A DNA stretch of 64,000 nucleotides from Asterella californica (taxonomy: Eukaryota; Streptophyta; Marchantiopsida; Marchantiales; Aytoniaceae): assembly GCA_036924285.1 (NCBI GenBank), contig JAYKYS010000006.1:31098001-31162000 (forward strand), in the 5' to 3' direction. Position 1 is the stretch's first letter. Each line of letters opens with the position of its first letter. This document shows, piece after piece, positions 21,301-32,388 of this stretch. A program made the translations under genes and the position numbers. The notes below the pieces were generated by a model. That model saw only the letters and a program-made list of their open reading frames with translations. It ran no database searches and was not told the origin of the DNA.

Positions 21301-23390
21301 AGACACCGACTACAGCATGCTCTCCTCACTAGTGAAGCGCACTACCTAGGACACGTCGTGTTCGTGACGTTGGGCAAGGTGGGAAGTCGAGCGTTGGGAC
21401 AGAAAGCGCAGCTGTCTGCGGGGATCCTGACACGATCCAGACTAGGACATCCGGAAAGAATGATTCTCTCCGGTCCTTTTATATCCTCAGTGAGGGTTTC
21501 AATATTTTAAAATTCATTTGATTAAATTATAATAGTAATAAATAAATAGGTGTATATGTAACTTATAGTTAAAATATATTTAGAAATATAATTCTTCAGA
21601 AGTTGAATTAAAATATACTAACATATGTAGTAAAAATGCATTATTGAATGACAATGCTTCAGTGAGTTCTCTTGTTACAAAAGAATGTAAAACTATGAAT
21701 AAACTTATAGTTTATTTATACATAGTACATGAATGAGTTGAAGTTAATTGGAGCTCTCATCAACTGTTGTAACTATGATATACTAACAATGCATTTTGAA
21801 TCAATTTTCTTCACAATTTTATAACTCATTGACCGATATTGTTCATTTAATAAACACGTGTGTTCTATTTTGTTAATGCTTTATTTTAACAAATGAGTCA
21901 TCTTTTCAAATAAAATAGCATATAATAAATTTAATCAACGTCCAAGCGTTGTGTTCGCGAGAAGATGATAATCAACACTCTTGCCTAGTCAATATTCTGC
22001 CATGTCAACAATGTGGATGTCACATCAACCATTCGGATATCACATCAGCGTAACAATGCTGAAAGACTCTACAAATTTAGATTGTGCATAACTCTCACAA
22101 TTGTGTTTCTTTATTTATGATCGTCAAAATATCAACTATTTTCTCCTTGACAAGACTTATCCAATGTTGTTGTCAAAAATATATTTGCAATGAGTTGAGA
22201 AAATACTATTCCCGAAATGTTAGTTTCGCACCCTAGCTGGTCCACAACACAACTACATAAGATGTGATTTTAAAATACATCCACGTGTGAGATTCTTCAA
22301 TCTATTGCAATCAATCTTAGCTAGTTACGACTGAGACTAATGCGTCTTAGTAATGAGAGGAAAATGAGTTACTTATAGTTACCTTGCACAGTTATTTATG
22401 AGACTAGCCTTGCATAATTATTGGAGGGATCGGACAAGATCCATATCAATGATCGATGTGAAGCTCAAGAAAGTGTAGTTGAGTGCGTGGTGTGAAAGTG
22501 CCAAGACATCAAACCGTGTGGTGACTAGTGAGCGGTAGAAAGGTTGTGTAATCTTATATTGTCTTTCTCTCTATATATGATAATGTCTTTGTTGGACATT
22601 ATACTTTAAGTATTATTGTGAGTAGCGAGTGTTACAATGATATCAATGTTAAGTTCTCTCATTTCAAGATTGTGGATCACTCTTCTTGGAATAGGAAATT
22701 AGCAACGTCATCTTGCAAAGAGTGTTGAGCAATGTATACCGGTTGGCAGCAGTCATTGAGTTGCACACAGTGAAGAGCGGGGGAAAAATCTATGGACGCA
22801 AGATATGGATGGAAGAATTTTAAGAGTGTCACAATTTTGTTTCTCAACTCGTTTCATATCAACTTGAGATACATCGAGCGGGTACATTTTAAGAACTAGT
22901 TGGTGGTGCATTTTGGAGAGAATTTCATGACACAAGTGATGAATTCTATGACCTTTGTCTTACTTATGAACATTATGCATGGTTCGACTTAAGATGCCAC
23001 TCTTTGCATCTTGATTTAGCAAGATATGGACTTGAATAGACTACCTTCAGTTTGCTCTAATACATGGGTAGAAGTTCATAAGTGTGTCAACTCAAAATAG
23101 TCTATCGAGAATGGATGGTTAGACATTCAAGAATTTTATAGAGAAATGATGAGATGTTTGATATATTTTGCAGTATCTTTGACAACTCAGCAATACCACG
23201 TACCCATTGTGATGTTGTATTGCGAGAATGATTCACAAGTTAAGAGCAACCACAATTCAAAGAATAGAAGAATAGTTCAATGAAAAATTGATGGAAGGAA
23301 TGATAATGAAGTTTGGAGAGAAGAACTCTATAGTGCGTGCCATGGAACAAAAGACTGTAAATATAGAGAAGAGAGAGAAAAAAGAGACTA
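21301..23390. other. Stretch with no recognised gene
   Basis: The sequence is GC-rich to about 21.5 kb, then strongly AT-rich. No open frame exceeds about 90 codons or carries a recognisable motif. It may hold the eroded 5' part of the gag element that begins to be readable at 23.39 kb. Confidence 0.35.
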
Positions 23391-23900
23391 TTGGAGATGA
23401 TGGGTCCTTTGCAAAATGAAGAGATCGTAAGAATACAAAAAGTAACTACTATGGATACTATGAGAATGTTGGAAGGATGGATCACGCGCACAAACCATCA
23501 CATGAGTCATTTCAAATCGCAAGTAAATGACTATACAACGAGGAGGTTTGTTATTGAGTATTTGATTAACAAAACTCTCACGTGGTACACGGCATGAGAC
23601 ACATTTCTCATCATAGAAGGATGTCAAGTTTCATGGAACGACGTCCAAGAAAGAGTACTCTGAAAATTTCAGATTATAGATTATAAATGACACGAATGAA
23701 GTTGTGGAACCTCAATCAAAGAGGGATTGTACAAGAGTATGTGGAGGAATTTTAAGATCTACAAGTGACTATTATTGATATGAGTCCTGCTGAAGCTCTT
23801 GATGCATTAAAGAGAGTATTCAAGAATAGGATTCGGCAAGAGCTGATGATTAACAATCCTCGCATCATGAAAGCAACTATTGGTGACGTCTTATGAATTG
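23391..23900 (+). pseudogene. Retrotransposon gag relic
   Basis: The frame from 23391 reads LEGWITRTNHHMSHFKSQVN, then TTRRFVIEYLINKTLTWYTA, the helix pattern of a Ty3/gypsy-type gag capsid region. After stops and frame changes the same domain continues as VSWNDVQE near 23635, then YVEEF near 23740 and SPAEALDALKRVFKNRIRQE plus LMINNPRIMKATIGDV around 23785-23890. Gag forms the particle of an LTR retrotransposon. At least three frame breaks are present, so it is dead. No polymerase of an LTR element follows; a LINE sequence takes over at about 24.06 kb. Confidence 0.65.
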
Positions 23901-24059
23901 AAGAGTCCTTGTAGCAACTCTTATACATGCAAAAACAGATGGTTACACATACAACTTATACCTATGGAGCTTGGGAACCTACAATTTTGTGAAGATCATC
24001 CACATCCACTCAGTGGTGAAAATCAAAAAGATCATCTTAGAGAACCACAAGAAGTAGCT

Positions 24060-25560
24060 ACCACACATGCTAGCACAATGGAGGAAGTCGGAAAATTATA
24101 CAAACAGTTGTACACGTCAGAAACAGAAACACATACCTCAGCTGTTTGCTCGATAGAAGGTGCTCCGAAATATCACTGTAAGTGTTATCGCATAGAATGC
24201 AATTCTTCTTGTAACCCCATAGCGAGATGAGATAAACTAAATTGTGAATGGAAGGAAGAAGGGAAAAGTACTAGGTTTAGATGGGGTCACTGTAGAAATG
24301 TCGAAGATCATGTAGGAGGTTCTCAAGAAGATTGCACACATGGTACAAGAGATATGCAGAAGAAAAAGATTGTACGCGGGCAACAGAGAGATGATTAAAA
24401 TTGATATTAAAGGAAGGGGATTTGAAGCTTTTGAAGCAGTGGAGGACTATCATTCTGATGACTGTAATCTACAAAGTGATAAGGAAAGTGATCGCTAATA
24501 GGCTCAAAATACTACTACCAAGTATCATACACCCACAACAAACAAGTTTCTTCACATGAAGGTATATCACTGACAATATCCTCTACTCGAAGTTGAGTCA
24601 GAACTGGACTGTATAATCATGTCAGAACATCTTTTTCTTAAAGATGGATTTGATCAAGATCTATGACGGGCTTGAGCATAAGTATCTATGAGAAACGGCG
24701 AGAGCACTGGGTTTAAATGATGAAGTGTTAGATCTGCTGAAGGATATGATACTAGAAGACACCTCGAAAGTCCACTGCAATGGTTATTTTGCAATGAAAG
24801 TTCTGAGTTACAGCGAGGGGTGAGACAAGGATGCCCCTTGCACCCCTTTTTGTTTGTTATCAATACTCAACTACTAATGCAAATATTAAGAGAAGCGGAG
24901 GATATGCAAGAGATACAAGAGATCAATATAGGAGAAAGAGTTTGATCCACTAGGTTTTTGTTGAAGACACAAGTATTCATCATGCCGATGAAAGAAACCT
25001 CAACAAGGTAAAGGATATAATAGAGACCTCTTAACTAACCTTGGGATAACACTAAACTTACAGAAATCGATCATCATGTCAATAAGAGATGAGATGATAG
25101 ACGAATGGATGCGGGAAACAAAGTGCATAATTGCAAAAGAGAGTGAAAAATCAAGTACATAGAGTTGATGACGAGATACAAGCTTGACGAGAAGACCGTG
25201 GCAGAGGAGCTTAAAACCAAGCTGTTGATAAGATTGACCCACTGGCCGAATCGACTACTTACATGACCAAGTATATTGGTTTTGCTGAAGCATATTTTAG
25301 TAGCAATTCTTGTGTATCAGATGATACCGATAGGGGTCTTGCATGAAAGGCTGTTAGAACTAGAACGAATCTATCAATTCTTATGAGATCGATCAGACGA
25401 AAGAGAACACAAATCTGCACCAATAGCATGAGAGAACTTCACTAGGGACAAAAAGCAAAGGGGATTAGGATGTAAGAGGTTTAGGGAGAGAGAAGAGGTA
25501 CTTCAACTTAAAAACATAGCACATAGTTTGGATAAGAAGGATGTAGAATGGTCAGATTAG
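24060..25560 (+). pseudogene. Non-LTR (LINE) reverse transcriptase relic
   Basis: Fragments in changing frames follow the order of a LINE ORF2. A KLYKQLYTSE motif (about 24090-24120) is the spacer before RT. A GKVLGLDGVTVEM motif follows near 24260, then VIYKVISKVIANRLKILLPS and QTSFFTGRYITDNIL near 24460-24580. VRQGCPLAPLF, the diagnostic non-LTR RT motif, lies near 24820. A degraded catalytic box (VEDTSIHHAD in place of the usual ADD) lies near 24960, and NLGITLNLQKS, then a thumb-like LTHWPNR with LVLLKHILVAILVYQM, follow to about 25320. No endonuclease domain was seen upstream. Stops and frameshifts are frequent, so this is an old copy. The 3' end is not defined. Confidence 0.75.
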
Positions 25561-25749
25561 CAAGCATGGTGATACTCAAAACCTTGGGGAAAGGTCCCCA
25601 GAAGAAAGAGCGTTCTCATGTACAAAACTCTCCAGAAGAAGGAATGAGCAAAAGTACGATATCAGGTATCAAGAACTAACATCAGCAAAATTTTCTCGAT
25701 ATCAAGAATACTCGACGACCTCGTTGAGTGTGAAAATCAAATTATGAAA

Positions 25750-25907
25750 AATAACAATAAGTTGTCATTTGCATCTGGCTATGGTGGGCAGATGTGCGAT
25801 GATAACTGTAAGTTGTTGTTTAACATTCAGCGAGGTTGGCCGGGTGTGTGAGGTTCACACTCAGCTATCGTAGCCAGATGCATTAAATAACAACTTGCTG
25901 TTATTTA
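25750..25907. repeat. Fold-back (imperfect inverted repeat)
   Basis: The left arm (25750-25784) carries AATAACAATAAGTTG and GCATCTGGCTATG. The right arm (25868-25907) carries their inverse, CGTAGCCAGATGC and CAACTTGCTGTTATT. The 80-base spacer and the sequence to the right also share a direct repeat of a GTT(G/A)TTTAACAT...CGAGGTT...GTGTGAG pattern (near 25813 and 25900). It lies downstream of the LINE relic and is AT-rich outside, GC-richer inside. Confidence 0.65.
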
Positions 25908-28339
25908 ACATATAACGAGGTTCGAGTGTGAGCTATCAGCACTGGCTGACACTTTGCGGAGTGTGGAAAAACATTCCTGATATCAGATAAAACTTCAAAA
26001 AATATCAGTAAAATATTTCTTTTTATTTTATATCACTCCAACTCTCATGAAGGATACTCTTACTCAAGAAGATCACAATTAATGGACTGAAGGTTTTGGA
26101 CATAATGTTAAGCAACTGGAGCAAGGACAAGACGAGGCTAAGGTTTGACTTCACTGCTGAAAGATCTCCATGAAAATAACAGTGGATCAGCAGGAGATAG
26201 TAATGGCGAAATACATAAGGGGTAAATGTTAAACCTGAAAGGTGTACTGGGAATGCTTAAAATGATGCAAATATAGAGTATAAAGCAAATAGGCATTACA
26301 AACAATAGACTAAGGAGTTTGAAGCAATTGGTTGATAACATGTGCTATGTCCTCATTTCGTATCACCTAAGGTCTGTGGAAGGGTTTGACAAGTGAACAG
26401 AACAAATGAGTGTTAGCTTGAAATCTTTATCATATAATAAAAGGTAGTTTTGGCTAAAGAGCAAGAAGATAGAGGACACATGGAGATTACCGAATAAGCA
26501 ATGATGCAATATTATAGGAAGGGAAAAGAAGGAGAGCAATTTGTAGACAAGGTGGGGAGACAACGGCCGAGAAAAGAATGGATGGAAAGGTGAGAGAAAG
26601 TCTTGAGATTGACAATTACATAGATATGGTGGTGGAAAATACTTTGGAGAGGATATTTCACAAATGCAAGGACAAGAAAAAAAGTGTGTATGGTGTCAAG
26701 ATTAGCTTGAGACACTTGAACATTGCTTTTGGCAATGCAGATGCCTGCATGAGAGATTATATCAATGCAAAGATAATATAATAGAGAAAATGCAGAGGAG
26801 TTTGAAAGCATTACACTTCTTCAAGCAATCGATTTGAACGCTGCAAGAAGATGAGCGGATCACAGCTAGCGCAAATATTATATCTTTCCTTCTACAATCC
26901 ACGTGAAAAGAGCAAAATAAAAACAATTCCAAGAGAAATCATATTGTATCTTGCTTTACAATATTATCAAACTGATAGAGTAGATCATTTACCTCTTTAG
27001 CGATCTGGAGAATCAAATTAAGAGGGAAGCGTAGTGAAGATCCCACGACACTATGGAGGAATCAATGCTAGAGAAGAATCTTGTGTGATCACAACAAGAA
27101 AAACAAAAGTGCGCCTAACCAAGCGGAGAGCAATTGGAGAAACGAAGACGAAGAGAAAAGATCACACTTAACGACGAAGAAGCCAACAAAATCATGCAAC
27201 TTATGCGCCAACTGCAATTAAGTGGTAGAATCTTCATGGAAATTTATGAGGATATAGATTATAAAAGTGGGATGAACGTATGTAGTAGAAATCACATTGT
27301 GCACGATACTCCACATATGAGAATCAGATGAAGAGAACAACTATATGAAATCAGAGATAAGAATTGGTTCTCAAGATTCACATGACAATAGTAGTGATAT
27401 CAAGGTTTCTCTGCTCATGAGAGTGGCACATTAGAGCACTTGTGTTCTTGACGACATGATCGAGAGCGAGACGATGTACACTATTTTGAATTCAAATTGT
27501 CCATCCGTGTGACAAGCGACCATTAGTCGGAATAGTAATTGAGACGTCATACTACCAACTAGGTCAAACGAGAGACATAGAGGAGATATCGATAATGAAC
27601 AACCTACTAGTATGTATGATGTTGAGAGAGATATCTAAAGTGGACGCGCATAGCGGACGGTCACCAGATGTATAATATTTTTTGTCCTTTATATAACTTA
27701 GCATCGTTGGTTTAACCTGCTTATAATTTTTGACAAAAAAACACTTTGCGAAACACAAGAAATTAATGTAATATGTCTAAATAAATCTCAACGTAATTCA
27801 CGTCTATTGTTATTGTTGTTCATAGCTAATCATCGATTTGATAAATACAAAATATCAAAGTGAAATTTTTATTATCTTCAAGATGATTATCGTCTCGATT
27901 CCAATATAACAAGTTAAATATAACATGATTCTCAAGCAAATGTATAGCTTTGCAATGTTATTGTAATCATAACATATTTTCTTTCTTCAACCAATCATAA
28001 ATTTTACAATTAATAATACAAATAAATTTCACCCTCATTCCGTTTTGTATTTTCCACTTCTTGCTTCACAAAAGAAGTTGAGATGCATATTAACCGAATT
28101 TCTAAAAATATATGAACACAAAGTATCAAAGCTGACGTAGCCACATACGCGAAATCTCACGATGTGAATGCAGCTTCGAAAGTAAGATAACAAAAGTTAG
28201 AATAAAACAGGAAGAAAAGTGCTTGACCGGAAATCCGTGGCTTTGACTTGGCGGTGATGCTCTGCGTCTAAGGTTTGACACTTAGCGGTGATGGTCGGAT
28301 TGGTCGCCTGGCACGTGGTGTTTATCCTATTTATACCCA
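25908..28339. other. AT-rich stretch with no recognised gene
   Basis: Short open frames occur (for example 26578-26781 and 27134-27331, plus strand), charged and Lys/Glu-rich but without recognisable motifs or splice context. Part of it may be the eroded 3' end of the LINE relic. Confidence 0.35.
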
Positions 28340-28945
28340 GCACAACTAGCGTGTTGGTCTGGCCCCCGACCTGGGAAGTTCAGGTCGGGGGTTCAGGCTG
28401 CACTCACATGGTGTACGTTCTCCGGAATCCGAAGAGCTACGGAAAAGAATGATGGATGTCTGCAGAACTTTGTGTTTTTAGAGTTACCGGATTGTGTCGG
28501 TCTTACACTTCACATGGTCTTTTATCGGCGGAACTTTTGCAGAATGCGGACACCTACGGACAGTTACGTAACCGAAAGTGTCCGGAGAACTGATCACCCG
28601 TCTCCGTAGAAACGATTTTATGTCCGTGAAGAAAACCGGAAAAATTCTGCGGAATGGGACAACGTGGCAAAAATGCCGGTTCATTTCCCTGTATACAGAG
28701 TCGTCAACGCGTAATTGTATGTTGGCGGGTCATTTCTTGAATTTATGTACCTGTTACATTCGGTTCATAACAAAATATGGACCGTCACAATCCGGTAACT
28801 CAAAAAACACAACGTTCTGCATAAATCCATCATTTTTTTCCGGAGCTCTCCGGATTCCGGAGAACGTAAACCATGTGAGTGCAGCCTGAGTGTAGCTTCA
28901 GTTCCCCAACGTTCGGGGGTTGACTTGTGGTGGTCACGCCAAGTT
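28340..28945. repeat. Long inverted repeat upstream of the TSP1 gene
   Basis: The inner arms are strongly matched over about 110 bp. The left one starts CAGGCTGCACTCACATGG at 28394 and runs to about 28505. The right one ends CCATGTGAGTGCAGCCTG at 28888 and starts near 28778. Shared inner blocks include TTCTCCGGAATCCG against its inverse and a TTACCGGATTGTG block. Weaker matching continues outward to about 28340 and 28945 (GCACAACT.GCGTG and CCCCCGA blocks). The left outer part contains its own perfect 11-bp hairpin, CCCCCGACCTG / CAGGTCGGGGG. The CAGG-type end would fit a DNA transposon remnant, but no target-site duplication was found. The right edge lies 430 bp before the TSP1 start codon. 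Confidence 0.8.
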
Positions 28946-29374
28946 GTGCGAGCGACCGGGAATGGGCGACCCGGACTGCAAGAGGGGTGTGAAATCCGCG
29001 TATCCTGCAAGGCGGAAACAGCTCTAAAAGCAAATCAAACAATTTAGGATGCATAACCGGATGTCGGAGGTAGCGAGAAGGGACACCTTTCACGCGTAAA
29101 ACGGTGAGCTGCCAGGGAGTGTAGCACAGTGTAGGCTTCACTAGGGCAGACTCGGCAGAGGAAGGTCGTAAGTACTGCATGAACTTTGAAGTGACCGAGT
29201 TAGGCGAGTTGGGCGTTGTACCAGATAGACTGTTTTCGGGATTTTCAAGGGTAGTGTAAGTGTGAGTCAGGATTTGTGCCACGGAGCTAGATCTTGAAAC
29301 ATGAAGGAATAGAAAATTCCGAAGGTGTTCGTTGTGTAAGGAGATCGGAGAATTTTGAGCCTGGCTAGGTAGGC

Positions 29375-32300
29375 ATGGACGCGGGTGTTTTACTTCCGAG
29401 TTTCTTGACCGCCTTGGTGACACTGTCTGCTGTCAATGCCGAAGGTACTGGTTATCTTGTCATCATTTACATTCAACTCAAAATCTGTCGATCTTTGGGT
29501 CTTTGTTGTTAAATTTTTCCGACCATGCGCAATCGCAATTCTGACTACGTCAACTTCTCTCCTATCTCAGTCTCCTCTCCGCATTTTGGAGTTCATTTGC
29601 CGGCTACGGAGTCCTGCATCAGCAAAAAGTGGAGGTTGTCAATTAGTGTCTGTATTACTCTCCATCTGTTGTCCATCCACAAGAAGTCTCTGGCGGACAG
29701 CTCGTTGTAGGATCACTATCCTCTTAACAATTATGTGCTGAACGCAAACGTTATACTCTTCCGAGTTATCATGTCCGATTGCTCGTCATTTCTCTCGATC
29801 ACTAGGCGTGGGTAAATACAGTGATTCAGGTTCCTGCACACACAGCGGCAGCAGTTGTCGAGCTCGTCAAATTTTGCGCTGATTTTTTTGTGAGCAGTTG
29901 GAATGTACACATCGGTCTTTTGTGACTTGTGACTTCGATGGAGGGGGCTCGTTCTCTGGTTGTTTTTGGTCTTGTGAAATATAAGTCTTATCTCTGCTGT
30001 GCTTGGAAGCTTCAGAGCATGTCAGTTAAGATTCAAAATTCATGTACCCTGGATTGATGTAAGAATCAAATGTTTTTAGTTGGATTGTTAAGAATTGCAT
30101 GACGTAATTAAGGCATGCTCTGCTAGTGTTGACAGGCATGAAAAGGCCACAAAAGTCGTAGATGGTTCTTAGGATATGATGGCATACTTCTGAGTCTCGT
30201 GGAAATTGGCTTTCATATCTTCTATACGTGGCAATTGTAATGGAGCTCAGTTCTCAGCTCTCAGTCATTTTGTCTTTCGACATGTACTTTGGATAGTCAA
30301 GGAATAGTGAAGCGAAAGAAGGCTTGAGCTCTTTTCTTTCCTTCTACAGAAGTGAATACGTTGAAGAGTAAGAGCTGAGGAAATGTAGTCAGAGTGAACC
30401 GTACGTTTATTGAACCTGTCTACTTCAATCTGTGTGTTTCTTGCTTTTCCAGTTTGCTTTTGGTCCGGTTCCTGCTATAACAAATGGATGGGCGGATGTG
30501 GAACGGGTCGTGTTATGGTGGACCAGTCAGACGATTGCAATGGTTTATGTCCTCAGCCGCATTTTCCAGCCTGTCTTCCTTTCTTTACGCATTTCCAGTG
30601 CTGCAATGAAGGTACTTCATATGCTCCTCTGACGCTGTATATAAGAGCAGCTCATCTTGATCAGCTTTCTTGGTCTGTCAAGCAGATAGCTACTAGTTAT
30701 AGCGAAGGGATTTTCTGCGAGTTGAGTGGAAAGAGGGGTCGTACAAAGTGGCCTCCTTGCCCTCCTTTTACTTCTTGTGATTCTTACCTTGCATCCCAGT
30801 CGACGTTAGTTTCATACTGTGTTCCCGTTATGTAAACATTACGATGTAAGTGGATTCAGTCTATATCGTGGTTGTGTACAGAAACACCTGTTCCAAGTGA
30901 TGAATGTGCACGATGTCCGAACAGAGTGGAGGTAGGGAACCACTGGATGTGTTGTAGCGATTGTACGGAAGCTAAGGTCACCAATCATGAAGCTCAAGCT
31001 GGATTCTGCCGCAGTGGAGCGCAACTCAGTATCCAGCCTAAATCTCGAGGTATATCTTCAACAGTTTGTCGATTATCTATACTTACTGGGATTTTAGCCT
31101 TAGATTTTAGCCTTGTGATTGAGAGTTGAGACATTGGTCACGAGTCCTAGTGGGTACAGACACATAGACTCTGATTTCATCCGTCATGTCAATTTAAAGC
31201 ATCGTGCCGCTATCATGGTCGAAGTCGCGTTTACTTTTCTTTTTACTTTTCTGCGAGAAGTTTATATTCTGCTGTGGAAGGTGAACCTCTCTGTTGTGGA
31301 CAAATAAAGGTCACAGTAGTTCTGATACAACCACACAATTTGATGCGCCTTACCGAGGTCGGGGCTACTATCTTTTTGCCTTTACATCAAGTCAAATTTC
31401 GTAGTTCTAACACAAAATTTATCGAATACCCCTGTTTTAAATGTTTTTTTTCTGGATTTGATACAGAGGTACTGAGATGGAGGATAACTCGCGACTGGAG
31501 TGTATGTTCAAAAAGGTGTGGAGGTGGAGTGCGAGAAAGATCTGTTCGGTGCGTAGGGAGTCTAGAGTATTCCCCTCAGCAACTGTATTATGTCAATGAC
31601 ACGAAATGTGATCAGTCAAAAATGGTGAGTCCATTGGTGAAGCGAATTCGTTTTCTATTTGGCTGTCTACGAGAACTTCTAGGTGTGCTTTTGAGTTGTG
31701 GATGTCTCGGACTGAATCTAGTTTCAGTTTGCAAAGTTGTATCCGTGTTGAGTTCGCCTTTTGTTGCAGCCAACTAGAAAAGAATATTGTAGTACGCGAC
31801 CGTGCCATGGTGGTGACCACTCTCGTGGTATATCATTACACCACAAAGAGCACCACAAAGAGCTACTGAAAGAGCATCTCAAAGAGCATTATAGGAAGGA
31901 GCATCACAGGGGGCATGAGAGGCGGAAGGGGTTGCCTGTGTGGGCTATCATGTTGATAAGCGTGGTAACAGTATCCGCCGTTGCGGGTCTCGCGCTTGGT
32001 GCTTATGCATTTTATAGAAGGTCGGTTTGTCCTACTCTCACTTTCCTTTATCTATAACGCTGAATCTCGTTGTGACTGGAGATGTCGGACGCAGCTGGAT
32101 CATGTGTATTGAACTTGTTTTTGACTGTGCGCTTACATCCCAGTGATATCTTTTGGCATGTGAAGGAGTTTCTTGTAGGGTATCGTCTGTATGGCTTTGA
32201 TGTCCTCGTTGAGATTGCTCAGTAGAAGGTTGGGGTGGTACTCCGATGATTCCCTCTGTATTCACTAACGTTAACTAGTGATATGCGTCAGACGCCAGTC

Positions 32301-32388
32301 GAGCTAACGTGTTTGAAATTTCTGGCGTTGCAGGAGACAAAACGAGAATCATGGTTTTGTCTACGTGATGCTGGATAGTTATAATTGA
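29375..32388 (+). CDS. Type I membrane protein with one thrombospondin type-1 repeat (6 exons, 286 aa)
   Basis: Exons 29375-29444, 30453-30611, 30882-31049, 31467-31624, 31770-32020 and 32334-32388 all have GT/AG borders and agree in phase. They give 861 bases, 286 residues plus TGA. Exon 1 is a signal peptide ending near AVNA. Exon 2 is a module with 8 Cys (CFWSGSC, GGCGTGR, DDCNGLC, ACLPFFTHFQCC). Exon 3 has 6 Cys (ECARC, WMCCSDC, GFC). Exons 4-5 form a TSP1 repeat with the W-x-x-C core: RITRDWSVCSKRCGGGVRER, RCV, TKC, EYC and RPC, all six Cys present. A His/Glu/Lys-rich juxtamembrane stretch (HKEHHKELLKEHLKEH) precedes a helix from LPVWAIM to GAYAFY and a basic tail. TSP1 repeats mediate extracellular binding in animals and some protists; a cell-surface role here is inferred. 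If intron 5 is retained the protein ends at 32056 instead. Confidence 0.82.

Noticed and set aside
21300..21365. HYLGHVV peptide near 21.34 kb resembling the end of a Ty3/gypsy RT
   Set aside because: Only seven residues match, and the sequence before and after has no RT or RNase H features; treated as chance.
28340..28420. Possible tRNA gene or SINE head (A-box-like and B-box-like sequences)
   Set aside because: No acceptor stem or correct T-arm could be folded. The GC-rich hairpin explains the similarity. It is kept only as a low-interest observation.
28830..29423. Minus-strand open frame of 197 codons overlapping the TSP1 start
   Set aside because: It overlaps the right arm of the inverted repeat and exon 1 of the TSP1 gene on the opposite strand, and shows no recognisable domain.
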